A DNA stretch of 49,318 bases from Microcystis novacekii Mn_MB_F_20050700_S1 (lineage in GTDB: Bacteria > Cyanobacteriota > Cyanobacteriia > Cyanobacteriales > Microcystaceae). Shown piece after piece: positions 40,835 through 49,202 of the stretch. A model generated the notes under the pieces. That model was not told the DNA's origin. It did no database searches and saw only the letters and a list, made by a program, of their open reading frames with translations. The stretch is from NCBI GenBank assembly GCA_007096045.1, contig SFAU01000057.1:1-49318 (forward strand), written 5' to 3'. The position numbers and the translations under genes are program-made. The stretch's first letter is position 1. Each line of letters opens with the position of its first letter.

Positions 40835-42736
40835 TTAAAATAACAGATCTGCCGCGCCTTTTACCCGGGCTAGAGGTTCTACTGACCGGGGTAAACTGGG
40901 TAAGCGGATCAAAGTTTGATCTGGGAATAAATCCCGATCAATTTCCTCATTAGCATGATAACGATTCTGCACGACATAACGTTGATAGACTCCCATTTTT
41001 TTCAAAGATGCTGTCAATCGCAGTTGTTCGGCAACGATAGCATCTTGGGCTTGCAAAACTCCAATAAATTCTGTATGTTGGGGGTCTTTGAGTTTTTTCT
41101 GGGCAGACATCACTTGTTGTCTTAAGGTTCGCAATCGTCCCATTAAATCTACACGCCCTAAGACATTTTGATACTTCATCCAAAGCTTAAAAATCCAACT
41201 TAACCAATCTCCTAAAGCGGTCGGCATTTCCAAAAATCGCAGGAGATGACCAGTAGGAGCCGTATCTAAAATAATCAAATCTTGTTGTTTCTGGTCTAAT
41301 AACTCCATTACTTTTACTAGGGATAACATTTCATCAATTCCTGGCAGAGATTGAGCGACAATTTGTCGCCAAGCTTCTGGAGTATAAGCTAGTTTGATGT
41401 TTCCTTCTTCCTTACCTTCACCACTAATCATTTCTGCCAGTTCCCATAAATAATCATCCCGAAATTTTTCTAAAACGATATTAGCATCAACTTCTTGACC
41501 ACTTAAATTATCAGTTAATTGTGTGGATTGATGTCCTAATTTTGTCCCAAAGGCATCTCCCAAAGAATGAGCAGGATCAATAGAAATAATTCTAATTTTT
41601 TGCTCGGGATGACGATTAGCTAACGCCCAACCAATGGCCGCAGCAACGGTGGTTTTTCCCACACCTCCCTTGCCACCAATGATAATGAGTTGGCGTTTGT
41701 CGTCAATAAAATCACTAAAACTCGGCAGAATTTTTTGCGGCCATTGAATAGGAGGCGGCGCAATAAATTCTACTTTTTCGAGGATTTTAATTTGACTCAT
41801 GATCTGATCTAATGCTTCACCTCCCAGTGGTTCTTTTGCTTGTTGAGGCAGGGTGAAAATTGTCTCTTGACCTGGAATTTTTAGGAATTTATCGAGGAGT
41901 TGCTGTTGCTCACTATAGCGATCTAAATTTTGATTGGGATCCGTGAGAATGCGATTAATAAATAAGCTGCCGCAGGGAATATTTAAGTGATGCAAACTAT
42001 TGAGTAATCGTTCGGTTTCTAATAAACTCATCGGTTCAGCAATTGCCACAATTAAACAAAGGGTAAAATCCTGATTTTGTAGGAGTTGCTTGCCTTCGGT
42101 TAATTCTGATTGTGTTTTGACTAAAAAGTCATCGACATCATCGGCATTGTAGGTTTTTGAAAAAGTTTGCGAAATAACACGATGTTTTTCTTGAAACAAC
42201 TCTAAAGAATTGAGAATAATCTCTAAAAAATCTTTAATTTCCAATAAATTTAAGGTATGACCCGAGGGAGCCATATCAACAACAATTCGATCTACAACAT
42301 TCTCTATTAGTAATCGTTGAATTTCTAATAGACCCATAATTTCATCTAAACCTGGCCAGTCTAAATCCCAAACGGGAGTTAAATCTTCTCCTTCAACAAA
42401 ACTGCCCCGTTCTACTAAAAGTTCTAAAAATTTTCCGTATTTTTCTTTAAATTCTAAGAGCAATTTTTCCGCATCTAATGCCCTAACTTTTAAGTTGGGT
42501 AAGTCTTTTACAGGTAATGCCTCATCGCTAACTTCTGTTTGCAATACATCCCCTAAAGAGTGAGCAGGATCGGTTGAGATTAATAGGATTTGTTCCTCGG
42601 GAAATAATTTTGCCCAACGGCGAGCAAATCCACAGGAAAGGGTAGTTTTTCCCACTCCTCCTTTGCCACTAAACATAACTAAATGTCGAGTGTCATAGCA
42701 ACTTAGAGAGTTATTTACCAAGTTAAAGTTAGTCAT
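40835..42736 (-). CDS. ArsA/Get3-like ATPase, two fused domains, in gas vesicle cluster
   Basis: A 633-residue protein of two ArsA/Get3-type halves. Each has the deviant P-loop K-G-G-V-G-K-T-T (FSGKGGVGKTTLSCG near residue 22; IIGGKGGVGKTTVAAA near 352), followed by IS.DPAHSLGD, the switch II motif (VVDMAPSGHTL; ILDTAPTGHLL) and an Ile/Leu-rich client-binding-like helix region. Get3 binds hydrophobic tail anchors and ArsA drives an arsenite pump; no ars genes are near. The gene follows gvpW by 12 bases. A role in handling the very hydrophobic GvpA is a hypothesis. Confidence 0.88.
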   Translation of the reverse strand: MTNFNLVNNSLSCYDTRHLVMFSGKGGVGKTTLSCGFARRWAKLFPEEQILLISTDPAHSLGDVLQTEVSDEALPVKDLPNLKVRALDAEKLLLEFKEKYGKFLELLVERGSFVEGEDLTPVWDLDWPGLDEIMGLLEIQRLLIENVVDRIVVDMAPSGHTLNLLEIKDFLEIILNSLELFQEKHRVISQTFSKTYNADDVDDFLVKTQSELTEGKQLLQNQDFTLCLIVAIAEPMSLLETERLLNSLHHLNIPCGSLFINRILTDPNQNLDRYSEQQQLLDKFLKIPGQETIFTLPQQAKEPLGGEALDQIMSQIKILEKVEFIAPPPIQWPQKILPSFSDFIDDKRQLIIIGGKGGVGKTTVAAAIGWALANRHPEQKIRIISIDPAHSLGDAFGTKLGHQSTQLTDNLSGQEVDANIVLEKFRDDYLWELAEMISGEGKEEGNIKLAYTPEAWRQIVAQSLPGIDEMLSLVKVMELLDQKQQDLIILDTAPTGHLLRFLEMPTALGDWLSWIFKLWMKYQNVLGRVDLMGRLRTLRQQVMSAQKKLKDPQHTEFIGVLQAQDAIVAEQLRLTASLKKMGVYQRYVVQNRYHANEEIDRDLFPDQTLIRLPSLPRSVEPLARVKGAADLLF

Positions 42737-42748
42737 AGAGAAATCAAG

Positions 42749-43432
42749 TTAAGTAAAGTGATAGGGGGGAGAAACTTGTCCTAATTGTAATTCCCAACGG
42801 GGGCAGGCTTTCTGCCAATGCAAGACTTGCTCGATTAGTAAAGGTTCTTCTTGAAAATTAACTAAAAGATAAATTCGTGATTCTGTCCCCGGAGCAGTAA
42901 TAATCTTCGTTAACGGATAGCTTTGGGTGATTAAATCCACGAGATTTTGCCATTCTGAACCTTGCAAAGTATAAAAATCTTGTTGGGCTTCATAAAGCTG
43001 TTTTTTGGCTAAAAAATATTGTCTGCCCTTGCTTTCAGAAGAGAGTACAGGCTCCTCTGGCTTACGGGAAATACATTTTAAAAGATATTCTCCTTTTCCC
43101 TCAAGTTCTTCAATTTTTTCTTGATATTCTTGGGCATGAGAACAAAGATGAGTCAGTAAATTTTCTGCCTCTAAAAAAGATGTGCCAAAACGTAAGGGTA
43201 AAATAGTGGTTTGTCGAAATAATTCACAGATAACTCGATCGTGACATAAAACCGATTGAATCAAGCGCTCATCATCATTTTGTAAAGTGTCTAAACAAAC
43301 TTCGGGTTCGACTACGGCCGAGAGAGAGCCACCAGTTATCAGTAACAATGGGTTAGCCATTCCAACCGGTAATTTTAGGCTTTCTCTGGGGGTTTTCAAA
43401 AAAGCGTAAGTATATAGATTGTACAATTTCAT
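42749..43432 (-). CDS. gvpW: Gas vesicle protein GvpW (GvpF/L family)
   Basis: The ATG at 43432 is preferred over a TTG four codons earlier, giving 227 residues. GvpF/L-family markers are the start YNLYTYAFLK, the segment RVICELFRQTTILPLRFGTSF and the coiled part HAQEYQEKIEELEGKGEYLL. GvpF/L proteins bind GvpA and act early in vesicle nucleation. The name gvpW follows from the position after gvpG/gvpV in Microcystis clusters. The gene is coupled to the ArsA-like gene downstream. Confidence 0.8.
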   Translation of the reverse strand: MKLYNLYTYAFLKTPRESLKLPVGMANPLLLITGGSLSAVVEPEVCLDTLQNDDERLIQSVLCHDRVICELFRQTTILPLRFGTSFLEAENLLTHLCSHAQEYQEKIEELEGKGEYLLKCISRKPEEPVLSSESKGRQYFLAKKQLYEAQQDFYTLQGSEWQNLVDLITQSYPLTKIITAPGTESRIYLLVNFQEEPLLIEQVLHWQKACPRWELQLGQVSPPYHFT

Positions 43433-43524
43433 AGGGTTTACCAAAAGAAAATTGACGATTTTTTACAAATTTTTATATGGGGGCGTTGATATGCTAGAAT
43501 ATTCTAAGTTATTCAGGGATTGTT

Positions 43525-43857
43525 ATGACAACCACTCGTCCACCCAGACCAACTAGAGCTAAAATTAGCACCATGCCTCGGAAACAATCTGAAGCAGATC
43601 ACCAACTTGAGCTTTATAAGTTAATTACTGAAAAACAACGTATCCAAGAAAAATTAGAAGTGATGGAGCGGCAGATTCAGCAATTAAAAAATCGTCTCAC
43701 GTTTGTGACAGAGCAAATTGAGACTACAGAACAAAGTATTCAAAATTTGCGTACAGCTAATCCTCCTAGTGTAGCTAAAAAACCTGATTCCCCCAAAACT
43801 GTTGCTCAATCCTCTAATAATTCTAGTAATTTCCAAACTTTTTACCTAGAATATTAA
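43525..43857 (+). CDS. gvpV: GvpV-like gas vesicle protein, on the opposite strand
   Basis: A 110-residue protein: a basic Pro-rich N-terminus (TTTRPPRPTRAKISTMPRKQ), a long coiled coil (about 25-75, LELYKLITEKQRIQEKLEVM) and a Ser/Asn-rich tail. Size and coiled-coil match GvpV of Microcystis and Anabaena, and the position between gvpG and gvpW is right. Unusually, it is on the plus strand, convergent with gvpG and divergent from gvpW, so it must have its own promoter. Identification rests on position and general pattern. Confidence 0.6.
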   Translation: MTTTRPPRPTRAKISTMPRKQSEADHQLELYKLITEKQRIQEKLEVMERQIQQLKNRLTFVTEQIETTEQSIQNLRTANPPSVAKKPDSPKTVAQSSNNSSNFQTFYLEY

Positions 43858-43980
43858 GGCTTAATCAAGGGCTAGTTCTGACCAAGCTTCAACGAGTTCT
43901 TGAGCTTGTCAAATCCGCCCTTACTAAGCTTACAATTTGTGATTTTGTTCATGATCTATCTGGTGGCAAAGATTGCAAGT

Positions 43981-44241
43981 TTAGAGAGAAGATTCAGATT
44001 GGTTTTCTGCCTCCTCTTCTTCTAAGGCTTGAATTTTTAATAAAAGTTCTTCTTCCTGAATTTCAAACTCCTCCTCAGAAATATTACCCATATCGTAAGA
44101 CATTTGTAAGGATAATAACAATTTGTGCAAATTTTCTGCCTCATCATATTCTATATCTGCACGCTCCTGAATTTTTTCCCCGATCCAGATCAGACCCCCA
44201 ATAGGACCGGTAATAGGAAGAAGTAAAAGATCGAGAAACAT
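43981..44241 (-). CDS. gvpG: Gas vesicle protein GvpG
   Basis: An 86-residue protein with the GvpG layout: hydrophobic N-terminus (MFLDLLLLPITGPIGGLIWI), then a charged helical part with EEEFEIQEEELL and an acidic tail. GvpG is a minor assembly protein that interacts with GvpF/L. It follows gvpF by 14 bases. Confidence 0.88.
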   Translation of the reverse strand: MFLDLLLLPITGPIGGLIWIGEKIQERADIEYDEAENLHKLLLSLQMSYDMGNISEEEFEIQEEELLLKIQALEEEEAENQSESSL

Positions 44242-44255
44242 AACTGATACTCTCC

Positions 44256-44990
44256 TTAGATAAGTTGGGCAAAGGTATAGGGTGCAGTTAAATTGTTATA
44301 GCGAATTCTTAGGCGATCACCAAACTGCTGATCGATCGCTTCAACGTTTTGGCTAAATTCCGGCTCTTGCTCCCAGGGAATTAAATAAGCTGCATTGTAA
44401 ATCATGTCATCCGTCATCGGATCGCTTTCAATCACCTCTTGGGCGCGATGATTTAATTGGTCTCTAAAGACTTGAATAATGTCTTGTTTCCGTTGCAATA
44501 CAGTGGCTTCAATGAGTTGACCTATATGGATAATTTCTTCCATATTTAAGTTTTTCCCCATCATCGCATCCCGTTCTTGCTTTAACTTAGGATTAGACTC
44601 CAAAGCCGCTTGTAATTCCCCCTGATTATCCCAAAAAATCTTAATGCTAACTTCTCGTTGGCCTGACAGTTTAGCAAATAATTCTTTCAGTTGGTCTCTA
44701 TAGGGATTAATTAATTGTTCGGTGACGGATTCCCAGTTTTTTATAACTAATCCAAACCGCAGTGGCAACAAGGTTGTAAACCCTGCTTCCATGGCAGTTT
44801 CTAATACTTTTTCATGGCAAATTAAATAGCGACGCGATGCCAAATACTTCTCTTTATGAGCAGCAGAGTAGAGAAAAGTAAAACCATCAATCGTCTCACT
44901 GTGAACTGGCTCATTATCAATCCCTTGCAAAACCAGTCCGTCAGGAACTGGTTCGGGAAATATGCCATATAAATAAAGACCCACTGTCAT
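44256..44990 (-). CDS. gvpF: Gas vesicle protein GvpF
   Basis: A 244-residue GvpF/L-family protein. It begins TVGLYLYGIFPEPVPDGLVL, has the conserved block FTTLLPLRFGLVIKNWESV and a helical C-terminus with YNAAYLIP and FGDRLRIRYNNLTAPYTFA. In the crystal structure of a Microcystis GvpF the fold is a two-domain alpha/beta protein located at the gas-facing side; that comes from published family knowledge. It follows gvpK by 15 bases and precedes gvpG. Confidence 0.9.
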   Translation of the reverse strand: MTVGLYLYGIFPEPVPDGLVLQGIDNEPVHSETIDGFTFLYSAAHKEKYLASRRYLICHEKVLETAMEAGFTTLLPLRFGLVIKNWESVTEQLINPYRDQLKELFAKLSGQREVSIKIFWDNQGELQAALESNPKLKQERDAMMGKNLNMEEIIHIGQLIEATVLQRKQDIIQVFRDQLNHRAQEVIESDPMTDDMIYNAAYLIPWEQEPEFSQNVEAIDQQFGDRLRIRYNNLTAPYTFAQLI

Positions 44991-45005
44991 CAGTATTCTC
45001 CCAAA

Positions 45006-45479
45006 TTAAACCGGCTGAGAAGTTAAAACCAAACGAAGCTTGAGGTGAATTAGATCTAGTTGAGCTAAACCCAGATCAACATTTCCTTCCACAACAACTC
45101 CTGTATTGAGAAGTCTATCCACTAATTCTAACACAGAGGGCTTAACACCCTCCTTTCCGGGATAATAACTCCCTGCTTCCGGTAAAAGAGTGCCAAACTC
45201 TCCTAGGTGGACATTTAACTCTTCTGGCTCAACCTCAAAAATTTCACACAAATGGAGAACTTGTTCTTGCAATTTTTGGATACTTTCTGCAGCTCTATCT
45301 AAATCAGACTCACTGAGAACCCCTTTTTCCATTCGGCGAATGATTTGGGCTTCGAGCAATTGGCGTACCAGTTCCACGACAGTTAACAGTAAAGGGGCTA
45401 AACCAGCTTGGCTATTACTTTCTGGACGGGTCAGCAAGGCTTGATTATCAGAATCGTAAGGTATGCAAGCAAGTGTCAT
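45006..45479 (-). CDS. gvpK: Gas vesicle protein GvpK
   Basis: The ATG at 45479 is preferred over a TTG 20 codons upstream because it gives 157 residues, near the length of other GvpK proteins. Markers are AGLAPLLLTVVELVRQLLEA and RRMEKGVLSESDLDRAAESI, then FGTLLPEAGSYYPG and LELVDRLLNTGVVVEGNVDL. The last part resembles the GvpA core. GvpK is essential for vesicle formation in other systems. The 5' flank is the decayed gvpJ-like region. Confidence 0.9.
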   Translation of the reverse strand: MTLACIPYDSDNQALLTRPESNSQAGLAPLLLTVVELVRQLLEAQIIRRMEKGVLSESDLDRAAESIQKLQEQVLHLCEIFEVEPEELNVHLGEFGTLLPEAGSYYPGKEGVKPSVLELVDRLLNTGVVVEGNVDLGLAQLDLIHLKLRLVLTSQPV

Positions 45480-45650
45480 GGTTGGAGTTGGTAAATGAGC
45501 AGTTTTTGACGGTGAGTCTCTAGTGGGGAGCTTGGCCAAGAAATTTTATCTGAGGGAAGAAATCGATGTAACCAAGCAATGTCAACTTTCCGCTGCCCTG
45601 TGAAGATTCCAGGGACGAACTTACCCACGGGAGGAATGTGCTTGATTATT

Positions 45651-45824
45651 TTAACTCGTATCATGGCCTTCGATTGCCCCCGATTGGGATAGGGATTTTA
45701 AGGCTTGAAGTTCAGCCGATGGGGTTTCTGTTAATAAGGCTTGGGATTGGCTATAGAGATAGGAGTCGCTTGCCCAGCCATTAATTGCCATTTCCCTTGC
45801 TCTATCAACAGAGGCAATCGTTAA
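45651..45824 (-). pseudogene. Decayed gvpJ-like copy 3
   Basis: The minus strand reads LTIASVDRAREMAINGWASD, then SYLYSQSQALLTETPSAELQ and ALKSLSQSGAIEGHDTS before a stop. It matches the C-terminal half of GvpJ (IASVDKAREMGINWWEGDPY ... SQSQALLAEN). An in-frame stop directly precedes it and the N-terminal GvpA-like half is absent. It sits where gvpX is found in other Microcystis clusters. Confidence 0.7.
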
Positions 45825-45854
45825 CTACTGTAAACTTCTTGACCGTTTGAGGAT

Positions 45855-46090
45855 TCAATTGAGGAATTTCAATGTATATAAAGAATGTGACTGATCGTTC
45901 GCACTGGTATCACGGCTCTCCATTGCACTCAATTTGGCTAAGGATTTGAAGGCTTGAAGTCGGCGTGAAAGTTCCAGGTTTTCTGCGAATAAAGCTTGGC
46001 ATTGGCTAGGGAGGTAGGGATAACCTTGCAAGCCGTTAATCGCCGTTTCCCTTGCTTTATCAAGGGGGGTAATCGTCTCGTGTAAATTTC
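45855..46090 (-). pseudogene. Decayed gvpJ-like copy 2 (gvpX position)
   Basis: The frame, open upstream to 46178, contains ITPLDKARETAINGLQGYPY, LPSQCQALFAENLELSRRLQ and FKSLAKLSAMESRDTSANDQ. These align with the C-terminal 70 residues of GvpJ, with the same tail S-A-x-E-S-x-D-T-S-x-N-D. The N-terminal GvpA-like domain is absent and is replaced by KHIPQMREIPHLNPQRLGNL. It may be a remnant, or a shortened protein that is still translated. Confidence 0.6.
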
Positions 46091-46119
46091 CTAACCTTTG
46101 AGGATTCAAGTGAGGAATT

Positions 46120-46542
46120 TCACGCATCTGAGGAATGTGCTTCATCGTTCGGACTGGTATCATGGCTCTCCGTTGCACTCAATTGGTTTAAGGATTTTAG
46201 GGTTTCAAGCTCAGTTTCCAGGGTTTGGAGTCGGAGCGAAAGTTCCCGATTTTCTGCTAGTAAAGCTTGGGATTGGCTATGGAGGTAGGGGTCTCCTTCC
46301 CACCAGTTGATTCCCATTTCCCTGGCTTTATCAACAGAGGCAATTAACAAACGAATGCGGATATTTAGAAGTTCAGTGGAGGCGATCGAAACGGAAATAT
46401 CGCCGGCAATTACAATTCCTTTATCTAAAACTCGTTCGAGTATATCCGCTAAACTCGAACCTTGAGTTGCTGTTTTTAGGGAGTTGCTTGACTGGTTTTT
46501 GAGCGAGCCAGCAAAAGTGGAAGAAGTCACGGTTGGTTTCAC
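46120..46542 (-). CDS. gvpJ: Gas vesicle protein GvpJ
   Basis: A 140-residue protein starting at GTG 46542. Residues 25-75 are a GvpA-like core (SLADILERVLDKGIVIAGDI, STELLNIRIRLLIASVDKAR). A coiled-coil C-terminus follows (SQSQALLAENRELSLRLQTL) and an Asp/Ser-rich tail. GvpJ is a minor GvpA homologue thought to sit at the conical tips or nucleate assembly. It follows gvpN by 17 bases. Its C-terminal half is echoed twice more downstream. Confidence 0.88.
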   Translation of the reverse strand: MKPTVTSSTFAGSLKNQSSNSLKTATQGSSLADILERVLDKGIVIAGDISVSIASTELLNIRIRLLIASVDKAREMGINWWEGDPYLHSQSQALLAENRELSLRLQTLETELETLKSLNQLSATESHDTSPNDEAHSSDA

Positions 46543-46559
46543 TCAATAAGAGTATAAAA

Positions 46560-47600
46560 TTAGTCTTTTCGCTGGGGCAAGTTGCCTCGCAGTAAAGATT
46601 GAATGGCTTTTAACGATTGATTTCCTGTCGAAGGCTCAGAAGTTGACGCTTGGGCATCGGAAGGCTCCGTTTCCTCTACAAAGGATAAGGATTCTAACGG
46701 ATTGTCCTCGAGGATTTCCCATAAAATCGCTCTTGACTTATCAACAGATAAATTGGTGCGGGACAACAGAACATCGGCGCAGATATCACGGAAGTCCGAG
46801 TCAGCGGAGTTGGCCGCAATATCGTGAGAGGCGCAGACTTTAGCAATCATTAAACAAGAGCGCAAACCCGACGTTTTTTCAGTCGCAGTTTTCACCCGAA
46901 AGGTTTTGACGAGGTTGACAATAAATAAAGCATCTTCTCGACCAATCCCCGTTTTTTGAGCAAGAATTTCTGTCTGAGTTAGTTGGTCCGGTTCAGGCAT
47001 ATTGATAGTTACCAACCGATCCATTAAAGCATCTTGGGTGGCATGAACCCCACAGTATTCTTCTGGGTTGGAGGTGAAAATTGCCCGAAACTGAGAATTG
47101 ACTTGTAGGTAATCGGGTTGATGGCTAGTGGGCGGCAGGGTGAGAATTTTTTCTTCCAAGGCAGAGAGTAAAACGTTGTTGACCTCAGGTCGAGAACGAT
47201 TGAACTCATCATAAACTAGGGTAAACCCCTCTCGACAAGCCATTGTTAAGCGAGAATCCACCCAATTGTGTTTTAGCTCGTCTTCAACTTTGAGAACGCT
47301 GTGGATATAGTTATCCATCAGTTTTTTATGGGTATAGCCAGACTGGCTACCAATTAAATCGGAACTGGTAAAGTCATCATCGCCAAAGATTAGCATCACA
47401 GGTCTGGCTAAACAATTGGCCAGGTGCATTGCCAAGGTGGTTTTTCCCGTTCCTGCCGGACCACATAGATGGATGGAAAAACCAGCGTTTAGATAACGTA
47501 AGGCGCGAGTGGCAACTTGATCAATCGAAGGCGTAACAACAAATTGACCAGGGCGAAGGCAGAGGACGGCTCTTCTTGTTTGAGTTTCAGTAAATGTCAT
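46560..47600 (-). CDS. gvpN: Gas vesicle AAA ATPase GvpN
   Basis: A 346-residue MoxR/NorQ-type AAA+ ATPase. The Walker A is [16 protein letters not shown] (about 45-60), Walker B is [11 protein letters not shown], sensor 1 is [14 protein letters not shown], and the Arg-finger region is [15 protein letters not shown]. GvpN is required for vesicles to grow to full width. The family-specific N-terminal stretch [20 protein letters not shown] is present. It starts about 25 bases from an IS605-like repeat that separates it from gvpC. Confidence 0.92.
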   Translation of the reverse strand: MTFTETQTRRAVLCLRPGQFVVTPSIDQVATRALRYLNAGFSIHLCGPAGTGKTTLAMHLANCLARPVMLIFGDDDFTSSDLIGSQSGYTHKKLMDNYIHSVLKVEDELKHNWVDSRLTMACREGFTLVYDEFNRSRPEVNNVLLSALEEKILTLPPTSHQPDYLQVNSQFRAIFTSNPEEYCGVHATQDALMDRLVTINMPEPDQLTQTEILAQKTGIGREDALFIVNLVKTFRVKTATEKTSGLRSCLMIAKVCASHDIAANSADSDFRDICADVLLSRTNLSVDKSRAILWEILEDNPLESLSFVEETEPSDAQASTSEPSTGNQSLKAIQSLLRGNLPQRKD

Positions 47601-47624
47601 AGTTGAAATCTAGTAAATACCATT

Positions 47625-47860
47625 GTTGACATCCTCACCGCCGTAAACGGACGGTGATTCCTCACCACGCCACCTTTTTAGGATGGTCGCGTCAATGGGG
47701 TTGACGCTTCACCAAAAGCGGACGGGTATTCTTGAGCTAACAATTGCCCGTTCAGGTTTCCCTTCATAACCGAGTAGGCAAGGACGCTTGTGTTGCCCGA
47801 ATTTGACGGCAGGGTTAATCGTCTTTGGCTTTTAAAGCCCACCTCTATAATATCCCAAAA
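47625..47860 (+). mobile_element. IS200/IS605-type non-autonomous element (PATE-like)
   Basis: The start TTGACATCCTCACCGCCGTA and ACGGACGGTGATTCCTCACC is the sequence commonly seen at the end of cyanobacterial IS605/tnpB elements, from general knowledge. Hairpins are visible inside (GCGTCAA...TTGACGC at about 47690; GGCTTTTAAAGCC near 47839). There is no tnpA or tnpB frame, so it is a palindrome-associated, non-autonomous derivative. Boundaries are approximate. Confidence 0.55.
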
Positions 47861-48215
47861 GAGTAGGAACTGTCATCAATTAGCTCTAGAACCTTGATTC
47901 TGAAGGTATTTTTAGGATATTCATTAGTCAAGGGGCTAAGGAGCTAAAATTCTTGTCTAGACTACTTTTCCAGACTTGAACAATGACAAGCCCAGATGCA
48001 GTCCTTTTCCCTTACCTCCTTTGTCAACAAAAGACTACTAATGACAACATTAACTATAAAGTAAGTGAAGTTTTATAATACTTCTTAATCTACCAGAACC
48101 CTAGAGTCGCCCCTACAGGAACTCACCACCCCTACGTTAAGTCTAGAAACCTAGAAAAGCAGGATCAGCATGGTAGGTTTAAAACCAAAGGCTTATTGTT
48201 GTACTTTCAGATAGT

Positions 48216-48247
48216 CCTCTAGTTTAGTCAGGAAAAGGGACTAGAGG
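48216..48247. terminator. Inverted repeat downstream of gvpC
   Basis: CCTCTAGT (48216-48223) and ACTAGAGG (48240-48247) form an 8-bp stem with a 16-base loop, followed by TTTTT on the plus strand. It lies about 50 bases past the gvpC stop. As read from gvpC the T-tract is on the wrong side, so function as terminator of gvpC is uncertain. Confidence 0.35.
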
Positions 48248-48296
48248 GTTTTTACTCTAGCCCTAGGCTTAAGTGGGTTGGAATTAACCTAGAGAT

Positions 48297-48860
<564 letters not shown>

Positions 48861-49052
48861 CTATGGAATGGATTTGACCCAATCACCCGTTAGAAAAACC
48901 TTGACGGAGACTGGGGGGAGAGACAGCAGATTTCGACTTTTCTTATCATCCCAAAGTTGAGATAGCGAATTACCCTATCAATTATAGACTATTGCGCCCC
49001 AAGAGAGGGGTAACTAAACTCAATAGGGATTAAAGAAAAGCCGAGAATCTAG

Positions 49053-49070
49053 AAAACCCGGTCGGGTTTT
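49053..49070. terminator. Hairpin between gvpA and gvpC
   Basis: AAAACCCG and CGGGTTTT (49053-49060 and 49063-49070) form a perfect stem. It lies about 35 bases past the gvpA stop on the minus strand. Such a hairpin between gvpA and gvpC is thought to reduce read-through so that much more GvpA than GvpC is made. Confidence 0.7.
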
Positions 49071-49103
49071 AACTGAGCAGATAGGAGAATCTGGGATCAA
49101 TCC

Positions 49104-49202
49104 TTAAGCAGGAACCGCTGCCGATTGAGTCAGACCAACAGCTTCAGCATATTTGAGGTAGGTTTCAACAGAAGCGATAACTACACGAGCTTCAATCGCT
49201 AA
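49104..49202 (-). pseudogene. gvpA: 3' end of gvpA, cut by an insertion element
   Basis: The minus strand reads [20 protein letters not shown], then [12 protein letters not shown] and TAA. This is the highly conserved C-terminal part of GvpA (normally about 71 residues), of which 32 remain. Immediately upstream the sequence becomes AGACCTCCTGCAAAAAT on the plus strand, the start of an insertion element. The remainder of gvpA, if present, would lie beyond that element outside the window. GvpA is the main rib protein of the vesicle wall. Confidence 0.92.

Larger units (their letters stand above)
47601..48296. other. 696-bp interval between gvpN and gvpC
   Basis: Contains the IS200/IS605-like element at 47625-47860 and the inverted repeat at 48216-48247. 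The middle (47870-48180) is AT-rich and shows no coding sequence I can support. gvpN probably needs its own promoter after this gap. Confidence 0.6.

Noticed and set aside
40835-42736. Arsenite pump ATPase for arsenic resistance
   Set aside because: No arsB, arsR or arsD gene is near and the gene is 12 bases behind gvpW, so arsenic resistance is not supported.
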